This document shows positions 40,700 to 48,907 of a stretch of DNA of 64,000 nucleotides, piece by piece. Within the stretch, counting starts at the first letter, position 1. Every line of letters begins with the position of its first letter. The position numbers were made by a program, and so were the translations under genes. The notes under the pieces were generated by a model. That model did no database searches and was not told where the DNA came from. It saw only the letters and a program-made list of their open reading frames with translations. Source of the DNA: Bradyrhizobium paxllaeri (GTDB lineage: Bacteria; Pseudomonadota; Alphaproteobacteria; Rhizobiales; Xanthobacteraceae); contig NZ_CP042968.1 of NCBI RefSeq assembly GCF_001693515.2, positions 434,001 to 498,000 on the forward strand. Reading direction: 5' to 3'.

Positions 40700-41542
40700 T
40701 TATCGCGCCGCGAACTGGGACAGCACGTCCTTGCAGGCCGGCGAAAGCTGCGCGGCGTTGGTCGCCAGGCACTGCACGATCCGGCCGCCGCCCGGCGTCA
40801 CGGTGCCGCAAATCGAGCGGACGTCGGCGCCGCAGGCCGAGCGCAGCACGAACAGTTCTTCGCGCGGCCGCATCGGGCGCAGCACGATGACCGTCGGCGC
40901 TGCTGCCGCGGCCGGTGCTGCACCGGCGGCTGCCGGTGCTGCGGCCGCGGGAGCTGCGCCTGCGGCGGGTGCTGCCGTCGCTCCGCCGGTCGCGGCGGCG
41001 ACGGCTTTCTCGCAGCCAGCCGATAGCTTGCCCTTGTTCTTCTCCAGGCATTGCAGCGCCGGGGCGCCGCCGGTTGGCACGCCCGCGCAGACCTTTGGAT
41101 AGTCGGAGCGGCAGGCGCCGCGAATGGCGGAAATCTGCGCGTTGGTGGGCTGTCCGGCAGCGGGAGCGGCGGCTGCAGCCTTTGGCTCGGCGGATTTGGC
41201 CGGCGCGGTTGTCGCGGCCGCGGGCGCTGTGGCGGCAGGTGCAGCGGCCTTGGGCGCTGCAGTATCGGCCGGCTTGGCCGCCGCCGGCGCCGCTACGGCG
41301 CGTACCGCGCCCTGACAGCTCGATGACAGGCTCGACATATTCTTCTGCAGGCATTGCAGCGATGCTTCGCCACCCGGCGGCACGCTGGAACAATGCGCCA
41401 TGTAATCGGAACGGCACTGGGACTTGATCGCGTCGCGTTGCGCCTGGGTCGGCGCTTGCGCAAGCGCGGGTGCTGCAATTGCTGTTATCGCGGCCGCCAA
41501 CAACGGCCCGTGCATTCTCGCGCGCGTCAACGTGTTGATCAT
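40700..41542 (-). CDS. Cysteine-rich repeat-containing periplasmic protein
   Basis: 280 residues. Signal peptide (ARMHGPLLAAAITAIAAPALAQ), then three Cys-rich units with C-x3-Y/V-x2-C spacing: KSQCRSDYMAHCSSVPPGG, RGACRSDYPKVCAGVPTGG and RSACGADVRSICGTVTPGG, each followed by a second pair (for example LQCLQKNMSSLSSSC). They are joined by Ala/Pro/Lys linkers (AAPKAAAPAATAPAA). This matches the cysteine-rich-repeat (golgi-apparatus-protein-like) domain found in many rhizobial secreted proteins of unknown role. ATG 41542 gives the best leader. Confidence 0.8.
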   Translation of the reverse strand: MINTLTRARMHGPLLAAAITAIAAPALAQAPTQAQRDAIKSQCRSDYMAHCSSVPPGGEASLQCLQKNMSSLSSSCQGAVRAVAAPAAAKPADTAAPKAAAPAATAPAAATTAPAKSAEPKAAAAAPAAGQPTNAQISAIRGACRSDYPKVCAGVPTGGAPALQCLEKNKGKLSAGCEKAVAAATGGATAAPAAGAAPAAAAPAAAGAAPAAAAAPTVIVLRPMRPREELFVLRSACGADVRSICGTVTPGGGRIVQCLATNAAQLSPACKDVLSQFAAR

Positions 41543-41745
41543 TTGAATAATCCTTTTGTCGTCGCCGGAAGCCCGCCGCTTCAACCGAAGTAATAATCTC
41601 GAAACCGCCTGAAGAAAAAATCGGGCCGCATCATTTTCGCTTTCCGGTTCCGCTGCAAGCGGATTGTTGCTATTTTCATGGGGTAGCCGAAAGCCGATTT
41701 TTGAATAATGCCTTTTCCGGAACAGAACCTATTGGGGCACTGAAA

Positions 41746-42951
41746 ATGAAGGCTGCGCGTTCGCCTGCACGCTTGAGATCATACGGCACCGCCGCACAAG
41801 GAGGCGCCGCCGCCTGCCGCGCGGCGTTCGCCATCGCCGCGATTTGTGTCTTAAGTGGCTGTGAACAAAATACTTTTGTCCAGCCTCCGCCGGCGAAAGT
41901 CGATGTAGCGGTGCCGGTCCAGCGGTCGTTCACGCGCTATCTGGAAGCGACCGGCAATACGGCAGCTTTCAAGAATGTCGATCTGGTCGCGCGCGTGCAG
42001 GGCTTTCTGCAATCGATCAATTATAAAGACGGCGCCTATGTAAAGGAGGGCACGTCGCTCTTCACAATCGAGCCTGAAACCTACAAGCTGAAGCTCGAAC
42101 AGGCGCAGGCCGCGGAGACCGGCGCGCAGGCAACGCTGAGGCAGGCCGAGGCGGATTTCAAGCGCCAGCAGGAATTGGTCCAGCGGCAAGCCGTTTCCCA
42201 GGCCACGCTGGATACGTCGACCTCGACGCGCGACAACGCCCAGGCGAGCCTGCTGCAGGCCCAGGTCAATACCAAGATCGCGGCGGTCAATTACGGTTAT
42301 ACCAATGTGGCCGCGCCGTTCGACGGCGTCGTCAGCGCGCATCTCGTCTCCATCGGCGAACTCGTCGGGGCATCGTCGCCGCCGACGCAACTCGCCACCA
42401 TCGTGGCGCTCGATCCGATCTATGTGAATTTCAACGTCAACGAACAGGACGTGCTGCGGATCCGTGAGGAAGCCCGCCGGCGCGGCATGACGGCTGACGA
42501 TCTCCGGCAGTTGCCGGTCGAGGTTGGGCTACAGACCGAGACCGGCTTTCCGCACAAGGGCAATCTCGACTACGCCGCGGCGACGCTCAACCAGGCGACG
42601 GGCACGCTTCCGGTGCGCGGCGTGCTGGCCAATGCGGACCGTGCGCTGTTGCCGGGATTTTTCGTTCGGGTTCGCGTGCCGGTGGATCAGGTGCAGAACG
42701 CGCTGTTCGTGCCTGACGTCGCCCTCGGCGCCGACCAGGCAGGACGCTATCTGCTGGTCGTGAACGGCGAAAATATCGTTGAACAGCGCAAGGTGCGGGT
42801 CGGTCCGCTGGACGGCGGACTGCGCGTCATCGAGGAGGGCCTGAAGGCCGACGACCGCGTCGTCACCGCCGGGCTGTTGCGCGCGATTCCCGGCCAGAAG
42901 GTCGATCCGCAACTGAAGAAGATCGAAACACAGCCAACTGCGGCCAAGTAG
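41746..42951 (+). CDS. RND efflux pump periplasmic adaptor (membrane fusion protein)
   Basis: 401 residues. A lipobox LSGC at residues 36-39 makes it a lipoprotein. VDLVARVQGFLQSINYKDGA is the first lipoyl half, a coiled-coil hairpin follows (LKLEQAQAAETGAQATLRQA), then the VAAPFDGVVSAHLVSIGELV second half and a barrel domain. It bridges the inner-membrane pump encoded 10 bp downstream to a TolC-type channel, which is not in the window. ATG 41746 is preferred over a TTG at 41701. No regulator is adjacent. Confidence 0.9.
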   Translation: MKAARSPARLRSYGTAAQGGAAACRAAFAIAAICVLSGCEQNTFVQPPPAKVDVAVPVQRSFTRYLEATGNTAAFKNVDLVARVQGFLQSINYKDGAYVKEGTSLFTIEPETYKLKLEQAQAAETGAQATLRQAEADFKRQQELVQRQAVSQATLDTSTSTRDNAQASLLQAQVNTKIAAVNYGYTNVAAPFDGVVSAHLVSIGELVGASSPPTQLATIVALDPIYVNFNVNEQDVLRIREEARRRGMTADDLRQLPVEVGLQTETGFPHKGNLDYAAATLNQATGTLPVRGVLANADRALLPGFFVRVRVPVDQVQNALFVPDVALGADQAGRYLLVVNGENIVEQRKVRVGPLDGGLRVIEEGLKADDRVVTAGLLRAIPGQKVDPQLKKIETQPTAAK

Positions 42952-42961
42952 GAGCCGGGCC

Positions 42962-45900
42962 ATGATTTCGAAATTTTTCATCGAGAGGCCCGTTCTTTCC
43001 AACGTCATCGCGATCCTGATGATCCTGATCGGCGGCGTCTGCCTGTTCCGGCTGGCTGTCGCGCAGTATCCTGAGGTCGTGCCGCCGACGGTGCAGGTCA
43101 CCACCCGCTATCCCGGCGCCAGCGCGAAGACCGTGATCGATACGGTGGCGCTGCCGATCGAGCAGCAGGTCAACGGCGTCGAGGACATGCTCTACATGCA
43201 GTCCTACAGCGGCGCCGATGGCACCTATACGCTGACGGTTACGTTCAGGATCGGCACCGACCTCAACTTCGCGCAGGTGCTGGTGCAAAACCGGGTGTCG
43301 AGCGCGCTGGCGCAACTGCCGCAAGCGGTGCAGAACCAGGGCGTCACGGTACAGAAAAGATCGACAGCGATTCTGTTGTTCGTGACGCTGACCTCGCCGA
43401 AAGCAACCTATGACAGTCTGTTCCTGAGCAACTACGCCACCATCAATATCCGCGACGAGCTGTCGCGGTTGCCCGGCGTCGGCAATGTTACCGTGTTCGG
43501 CGCCGGCCAGTATTCGATGCGGGTGTGGCTCGATCCGAACAAGCTGTATGCGCGCAACCTGATGCCGCAGGACGTGATCAACGCGATCCAGCAGCAGAGC
43601 CAGCAGGTCACGGCGGGCCAGGTCGGCGCGCCGCCGGCACCTGCAGGGCAGGCGTTCCAATATACGCTGAACGTCGCCGGGCGGCTCGACGACACCACCG
43701 AATTCGAGAACGTGATCGTCAAGACCGGCAGTAGCGGCGATGTCACGCGCGTGCGCGACGTCGGCTGGGTCGAGCTTGGCGCCCAGACCTACAGCCAGGT
43801 GTTCTCGCTAAATAACAGGCCGGCCACCGGCATCGGTGTGTTCCAGTCGCCCGGCGCCAATGCGCTCGAGGTCCAGCAGGCCGTCGAGAAGAAGATGCAG
43901 GCGCTGGCGAAGGCGTTTCCGCAGGACGTAACCTACGACACGCCATTCGACACCACCAAATTCGTCTCGGAATCGATCAATGAGGTCTACAAGACGCTGA
44001 TCGAGGCCGGCCTTCTCGTCCTCGTCGTGATCCTGATCTTCCTGCAGGACTGGCGCGCGATGCTGGTGCCGGCGACCACGGTGCCGGTGACGATCATCGG
44101 CGCCTTTGCGGCGATGGCGGCGCTCGGCTTCACCATCAATATCTCGACCCTGTTTGCGATCGTGCTCGCGATCGGCATCGTGGTGGACGACGCCATCGTC
44201 GTCGTCGAAGGCGCTGCGCACAATATCGAGAAGGGCATGTCCGGCCATGACGCCGCGATCAGCGCGATGAACGCGCTGTTCGCGCCGATCATCGGCATCA
44301 CGCTGGTGCTGATCTCGGTGTTCCTGCCCTCGGCGTTTCTGCCGGGATTGACCGGGCAGATGTATGCGCAGTTCGCGCTGGTCATTGCCGCAACCGCGCT
44401 GCTCAGCGCCATCAATGCGGCGACGCTGAAGCCGACGCAGTGCGCCTTGTGGCTTCGTCCGCCCGCGCCGCCGGAACAGCGCAACTTCTTCTACCGTGGC
44501 TTCAACGCGGTCTATAACCGCTTGGAGGCCTGGTATAGCCGGCTGATCGGCCGTCTCGTCGCGCACAGCAACATTTCGGTGATTTGCGCCCTGATTCTGA
44601 TCGCGATTGGCGGCTATGGCCTGTCGCGGGTGCCGACCGGTTTCATCCCGATCGAGGATCAGGGCTATCTGCTGGTGGCCGTGCAACTTCCTGACGGCGC
44701 ATCGCTGGATCGAACACAGCGCGTGCTGACACGGGTCAGCGAAATCACCGGCAAGGCGGCCGGCGTCGACCAGGTGATCACCATTGCCGGCATCTCCGCG
44801 CTCGACAATTCCTCCAGCCTCGCCAATGCTGGGGTGGCCTATCTGATCCTCAAGGAGTGGAGCGCGCGGGGCGAGGGAGAGGATCTGCGATCGCTATTTG
44901 TCGGATTGAACGAGAAGCTCTCGGTGATCGATGAGGCGCGGATCCTGGTTGTTCCGCCGCCGCCGATCCAGGGCATTGGCAACGCCGCCGGCTTTGCGAT
45001 GCAGGTGCAGTTGCGTGACGGCAGTTCCGATTTCAGCAAGCTGCAAGCCGTCACTGGCGCGATCGTCGCCAATGCGTCGTCACAGACCGCGCTGCAGCGT
45101 GTGAGTTCGCCGTTCCGCTCGACGGTGCCGCAGTTCGACATCGAGGTGGACCGGATCAAGACCCAGACCCTGCATGTCACGACCGACCAGATCTTCTCGA
45201 CGCTGTCGTCCTACATGGGTTCGAGCTTCGTCAACCAGTTCAACAAGTTCGGCCGCACCTTCCAGGTCTATGCGCAGGCGGACGCGCAATTCCGCCTGAC
45301 GCCGCGTGACATCCAGAACATGATGGTGCGCAACAGCAATGGCGACATGATCCCGCTCGGCACGGTGGCAAAGATCACGCCGGCGGTCGGGCCGTCGCTG
45401 ATCAGCCTGTACAACCTCTATCCTTCCGCAACCATCATCGGCCTGCCGGCCACGGGCTACAGCTCGGGACAGTCGATGAAGCTGATGGAAGAGATCGCCG
45501 CGAAGACGCTGCCGCAGGGCACGGGCTTCGAATGGACGGCGATGTCGTACCAGGAGAAGGTGGTCGGCGGGCAGATCTACTGGGCGTTCGGCCTGGCCCT
45601 GCTGCTGGTCTATCTCGTGCTGGCCGGACAATATGAAAGCTGGTACGCGCCGATCTCGGTCATTCTCGCGGTGCCGCTATCCTTGCTCGGCCCGATGATC
45701 GTGCTGAGCGGGCTCCGGATCGAGAACAATCTCTATACCCAGATCGGCATCATCCTGTTGATCGCGCTGTCGGCCAAGAACGCCATCCTGATCGTCGAGG
45801 TGGCCCTCGAGCTTCACGTGCGCGACCGCAAGCCGCTGTTGGAATCCGCGGTCGAAGCGGCGCGGGCGCGATTCCGGCCGATCCTGATGACGTCGTTTGC

Positions 45901-46132
45901 CTTCATCTTCGGCATGATCCCGCTGGTGCTCGCGACCGGCGCCGGCGCCAACGCCCGGAAATCGATCGGCATCACCGCCTTCTCGGGCATGCTGGCCTCG
46001 ACCTGTCTGGCCGTGCTGTTCGTGCCGACGTTCTTTGTCGTGATCCAGCGGTTCGAGAACTGGCTGAAGGAGCGGAAGGCGAAGAAGGCCGGCGTGCAGG
46101 CCGCGCCGCAAGCGCCCGCCGCTACGCACTAA
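42962..46132 (+). CDS. RND family multidrug efflux transporter (HAE1/AcrB type)
   Basis: 1056 residues, normal for AcrB-type pumps. SKFFIERPVLSNVIAILMIL is the classic N-terminus. Transmembrane helix 4 contains GIVVDDAIVVVE with the proton-relay Asp pair, and ALSAKNAILIVEVALELHVR carries the relay Lys. Porter-domain segments include GADGTYTLTVTFRIGTDLNF and IPIEDQGYLLVAVQLPDGAS. It exports hydrophobic drugs or phenolics by proton exchange. Forms an operon with the preceding adaptor; an IS element interrupts the DNA just after its stop codon. Confidence 0.95.
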   Translation: MISKFFIERPVLSNVIAILMILIGGVCLFRLAVAQYPEVVPPTVQVTTRYPGASAKTVIDTVALPIEQQVNGVEDMLYMQSYSGADGTYTLTVTFRIGTDLNFAQVLVQNRVSSALAQLPQAVQNQGVTVQKRSTAILLFVTLTSPKATYDSLFLSNYATINIRDELSRLPGVGNVTVFGAGQYSMRVWLDPNKLYARNLMPQDVINAIQQQSQQVTAGQVGAPPAPAGQAFQYTLNVAGRLDDTTEFENVIVKTGSSGDVTRVRDVGWVELGAQTYSQVFSLNNRPATGIGVFQSPGANALEVQQAVEKKMQALAKAFPQDVTYDTPFDTTKFVSESINEVYKTLIEAGLLVLVVILIFLQDWRAMLVPATTVPVTIIGAFAAMAALGFTINISTLFAIVLAIGIVVDDAIVVVEGAAHNIEKGMSGHDAAISAMNALFAPIIGITLVLISVFLPSAFLPGLTGQMYAQFALVIAATALLSAINAATLKPTQCALWLRPPAPPEQRNFFYRGFNAVYNRLEAWYSRLIGRLVAHSNISVICALILIAIGGYGLSRVPTGFIPIEDQGYLLVAVQLPDGASLDRTQRVLTRVSEITGKAAGVDQVITIAGISALDNSSSLANAGVAYLILKEWSARGEGEDLRSLFVGLNEKLSVIDEARILVVPPPPIQGIGNAAGFAMQVQLRDGSSDFSKLQAVTGAIVANASSQTALQRVSSPFRSTVPQFDIEVDRIKTQTLHVTTDQIFSTLSSYMGSSFVNQFNKFGRTFQVYAQADAQFRLTPRDIQNMMVRNSNGDMIPLGTVAKITPAVGPSLISLYNLYPSATIIGLPATGYSSGQSMKLMEEIAAKTLPQGTGFEWTAMSYQEKVVGGQIYWAFGLALLLVYLVLAGQYESWYAPISVILAVPLSLLGPMIVLSGLRIENNLYTQIGIILLIALSAKNAILIVEVALELHVRDRKPLLESAVEAARARFRPILMTSFAFIFGMIPLVLATGAGANARKSIGITAFSGMLASTCLAVLFVPTFFVVIQRFENWLKERKAKKAGVQAAPQAPAATH

Positions 46133-46212
46133 CTCGTAGATTCCATGAGGCGGTGAGCGTGGCCTTTCCGATAAGGTTTGGGTTTCCACACTCGAACCCC
46201 TCGGAGAGTCAG

Positions 46213-47373
46213 ATGCAAGCATCCACCGTAGCCACGCCCACCGCCGGCCATATTGGCACAATTTTCGTTGCAATCGAACTGAGCCAGCGGAGCTGGCGGG
46301 TCGCGCTGCACAGCCCGGACAAGGACAAGATATCGCACCACAAGCTGGAGGGTGGCGATCATGCCGAGCTGTTGGCGTTGGTGGGTCGGGTTCGGGAGCG
46401 GGCGGCTCGAGCGCTGGGAGGCGTTCCGGCGGTGGCGAGCTGCTACGAGGCGGGCTACGACGGGTTCTGGCTGCACCGGCTGCTGCTGGCGGCCGGCATC
46501 ACGAACTACGTGTTTGATCCCGCCAGCATTGCGGTGGACCAGCGGGCGCGGCGGGTGAAGACCGACCGGATCGATGGCGAGCGGATGCTGCGCACGCTGA
46601 TGGCGTATCTGCGCGGCGAGCCGCGGGTGGTGCGGATCGTCCGGGTGCCTGCCGCCGAACAGGAGGACGCGCGCCGCGGCAGCCGCGAACGCGACCGGCT
46701 GATCAAGGAGCAAACCGCTCACACCAACCGGATCAAGGCACTGCTGCGGCTGCGGGGCATGGCGGTCGGGAACCCGCGGCGGCGCGACTGGCTGAGCTGG
46801 CTGGCAACGCAGCGGGATTGGCAAGGCCAGGCGGTGCCGCCGCGGATGCTGAGCGAGATCCGACACGAGCACGCGCGGCTGATGCTGGTGCGCGATCGGC
46901 TCGATGCGCTCGCGCAGGAGGCGGCCGCAGCGGAGCCAATGCCTGCGGAAGCCGAGATGACCCGGCGCAGCGAACTGCTGCGCCGGCTCAAATGTCTCGG
47001 CCCGGCGTTCGCGACGACGCTGACCAGCGAGGTGTTCTACAAGGACTTCCGCAATCGCCGCGAGGTCGGGAGTTATTTCGGACTGACGCCCAGTCCATGG
47101 CGGAGCGGCGGCATCGACCGCGACCAGGGCATCAGCAAGGCGGGCAATCCGCGCGCCCGCTGTGCCGCGATCGAACTGGCCTGGCTGTGGCTGCGGCATC
47201 AGCCGGACAGCAAGCTGACCCTGGAGTACCGCAAGCGCACGCTCGATGCCGGCAAGCGCATCAAGCGCGTCGCCATCGTCGCCCTGGCGCGCAAGCTGAT
47301 GGTGGCGCTGTGGCGCTACCTCACGACCGGTCTCGTGCCGGAAGGCGCGGTGCTCAAGGCCGTAAAGATCTAA
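46213..47373 (+). CDS. IS110-family transposase (IS1111 group)
   Basis: 386 residues from ATG 46213. The N-terminal RuvC-like DEDD domain has IFVAIELSQRSWRVALHSPD (first acidic residue E rather than D), ASCYEAGYDGFWLHRLLLAA and RRVKTDRIDGERMLRTLMAY. The C-terminal Transposase_20 domain has LKCLGPAFATTLTSEVFYKD and YFGLTPSPWRSGGIDRDQGI with the catalytic serine region. It recombines DNA guided by an element-encoded RNA. The frame is intact, so the element may be active. Confidence 0.92.
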   Translation: MQASTVATPTAGHIGTIFVAIELSQRSWRVALHSPDKDKISHHKLEGGDHAELLALVGRVRERAARALGGVPAVASCYEAGYDGFWLHRLLLAAGITNYVFDPASIAVDQRARRVKTDRIDGERMLRTLMAYLRGEPRVVRIVRVPAAEQEDARRGSRERDRLIKEQTAHTNRIKALLRLRGMAVGNPRRRDWLSWLATQRDWQGQAVPPRMLSEIRHEHARLMLVRDRLDALAQEAAAAEPMPAEAEMTRRSELLRRLKCLGPAFATTLTSEVFYKDFRNRREVGSYFGLTPSPWRSGGIDRDQGISKAGNPRARCAAIELAWLWLRHQPDSKLTLEYRKRTLDAGKRIKRVAIVALARKLMVALWRYLTTGLVPEGAVLKAVKI

Positions 47374-47706
47374 CCACTTCAACGAACGCGTCAGCGTCGC
47401 GGCATCTGCCGCGGTCAGCGCGGGATGGATGGTGACCGTGCCACCCTTGGGCCAGCAAACAGGCTGTTTCGTAGATGGGTCTCATCCTCGTGGCTTCCTC
47501 GCCGCATGCATGCGGAATGTGGGTGCGGATCACAGCGGTCCGACCGGATATGAGGTGATGCAGTGAGCAACTGCATAAATCGCCGGAAGCCAGTCCCTGA
47601 GCGCACCGACCGCGGCGGCACGCTGCGCTACGCATGGCTCCGCGCGCCGCCGCTCCACCGAACGTAAAAATCACATCCAAGCCCCGCCGGGATGCTTGAC
47701 TCAAAA
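47374..47706 (+). ncRNA. Probable bridge/seek RNA region of the IS element
   Basis: Non-coding 3' end of the IS. In IS1111-group elements the guide RNA is encoded downstream of the transposase (in the IS110 group, upstream); here the upstream non-coding part is only ~70 nt and the downstream part ~330 nt. TTCGTAGATGGGT (47468-47480) resembles the target junction CGTAG/GGTGGG and may be part of a target-binding loop. Exact ends of the RNA cannot be set by eye. Confidence 0.4.
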
Positions 47707-47719
47707 CGCCTCATATGAG

Positions 47720-47804
47720 GGTGGGCAAAGCGAAGCGTGCCCACCATCTCCCGAGCGAGCTGTTAGATGGTGGGCACGGCGCGTTGCGCCTTTGCCCACC
47801 CTAC
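47720..47804. repeat. Family A palindromic repeat, right part after IS insertion
   Basis: Begins GGTGGGCAAAGCGAAGCGTG and ends CTTTGCCCACCCTAC; the missing first five bases (CGTAG) are at 46135-46139 on the far side of the insertion sequence. Inner arms GTGCCCACCAT / ATGGTGGGCAC are intact. Confidence 0.85.
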
Positions 47805-47815
47805 AGAGATTGCCC

Positions 47816-48817
47816 CTACACCCTCACCATCCGCTTGCCTCGGTTCTCGCCGCCGAGCAGGCCGATCAGCGCTTGCGGCGTGTTTTCGATGCCGTCGATC
47901 ACGTCTTCCTGCACCTTGAGCTTGCCTGACGCGACCCAGGACTGCAGGTCCTTCAACGCCGCGGCGCTCTGGTCCATGTAATCCATCACGATGAAGCCTT
48001 GCATGACGAGGCGCTTCACCACGATCAGGCCGGGCACGCCGCGGGGGCCGTGCGCCGACGGCACGCCGTCATATTGCGAGATCGCGCCGCAGCAGGCGAT
48101 GCGGCCGCGGTTGTTCATCAGCGAAAGACAGGCTTCGAGAATGTCGCCGCCGACATTGTCGAAATAGACGTCGATGCCCTTGGGAGCGGCGGCACGCAGC
48201 GCCTTGAAGGTGGCGCCGTCCTTATAGTCGACCGCGGCGTCGAAGCCGAGTTCTGATGTCAGCCACTGGCACTTGTCCTTGCCGCCGGCGATGCCGATGA
48301 CGTTGCAGCCCTTGATCTTGGCGATCTGGCCGACGATCGATCCGACCGAGCCGGCGGCGGCCGACACCACGACGGTCTCGCCTTCCTTCGGCTTGCCGAC
48401 ATGCAACAGGCCGAAATAGGCGGTAAGGCCGGCGACGCCGTAGACGCTGAGCAGATGCGTCATCGGTTCCATCTTCGGCATCTTGTTCAGATGCTTTGCC
48501 GGCACGGCGGCATAATCCTGCCAGCCGGTGTCGCCGAACACGATGTCGCCCGGTGCAAGTCCCGGCGCCTGCGAGGACACGACTTCCGCGATGCTGCCGC
48601 CCGCCATCACGGTGTTGGCCTCGACCGCCGCACGGTAGGTGGCGCCGTGCATCCAGGCGCGATTGGCGGCGTCGAGCGAGATATAGCGCGTCCGCACCAG
48701 CACCTCGCCGTCCTTCGGCGCAGGAACGCTGCCGTTGACCATCTTGAAATGCTCAGGTCCGAGCTTGCCGGTCGGCTTCTCGACCAGCAGGATCTGACGA
48801 TTGACGGTGTCGCTCAT
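47816..48817 (-). CDS. NADP-dependent oxidoreductase (MDR superfamily, leukotriene B4 dehydrogenase-like)
   Basis: 333 residues. Zinc-free medium-chain reductase: VLVRTRYISLDAANRAWMHG near the start, VVVSAAAGSVGSIVGQIAKI (NADP motif, near residue 150), VDVYFDNVGGDILEACLSLM-type segment (here IDVYFDNVGGDILEA) and VVKRLVMQGFIVMDYMDQ. Reduces the double bond of alpha,beta-unsaturated ketones or aldehydes. ATG 48817 is preceded by GGGGAGAG. Stand-alone. Confidence 0.88.
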   Translation of the reverse strand: MSDTVNRQILLVEKPTGKLGPEHFKMVNGSVPAPKDGEVLVRTRYISLDAANRAWMHGATYRAAVEANTVMAGGSIAEVVSSQAPGLAPGDIVFGDTGWQDYAAVPAKHLNKMPKMEPMTHLLSVYGVAGLTAYFGLLHVGKPKEGETVVVSAAAGSVGSIVGQIAKIKGCNVIGIAGGKDKCQWLTSELGFDAAVDYKDGATFKALRAAAPKGIDVYFDNVGGDILEACLSLMNNRGRIACCGAISQYDGVPSAHGPRGVPGLIVVKRLVMQGFIVMDYMDQSAAALKDLQSWVASGKLKVQEDVIDGIENTPQALIGLLGGENRGKRMVRV

Positions 48818-48907
48818 GACGTTCTCTCCCCTTGGTGTCGTATTCTGACGCTCTCTCCGGATCATGATCGCGGACAGGCGTTCGGTCGCACCGATTGTGC
48901 GCCACGT

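Larger units (their letters stand above)
46140..47719 (+). mobile_element. IS110-family (IS1111-group) insertion sequence
   Basis: About 1.58 kb. Ends were inferred from the interrupted target: CGTAG (46135-46139) on the left and GGTGGGCAAAG (from 47720) on the right rejoin to the start of a family A repeat, with one G ambiguous. Subterminal inverted repeats ATGAGGCG (46145-46152) and CGCCTCAT (47707-47714) each lie 5 nt from the inferred ends. No target duplication, as usual for this family. Contains one transposase and a ~330-nt downstream non-coding end. Confidence 0.75.

Noticed and set aside
46129..47382. 417-codon minus-strand frame across the insertion sequence
   Set aside because: Fully antisense to the intact IS110 transposase with DEDD motifs; no known passenger family recognised.
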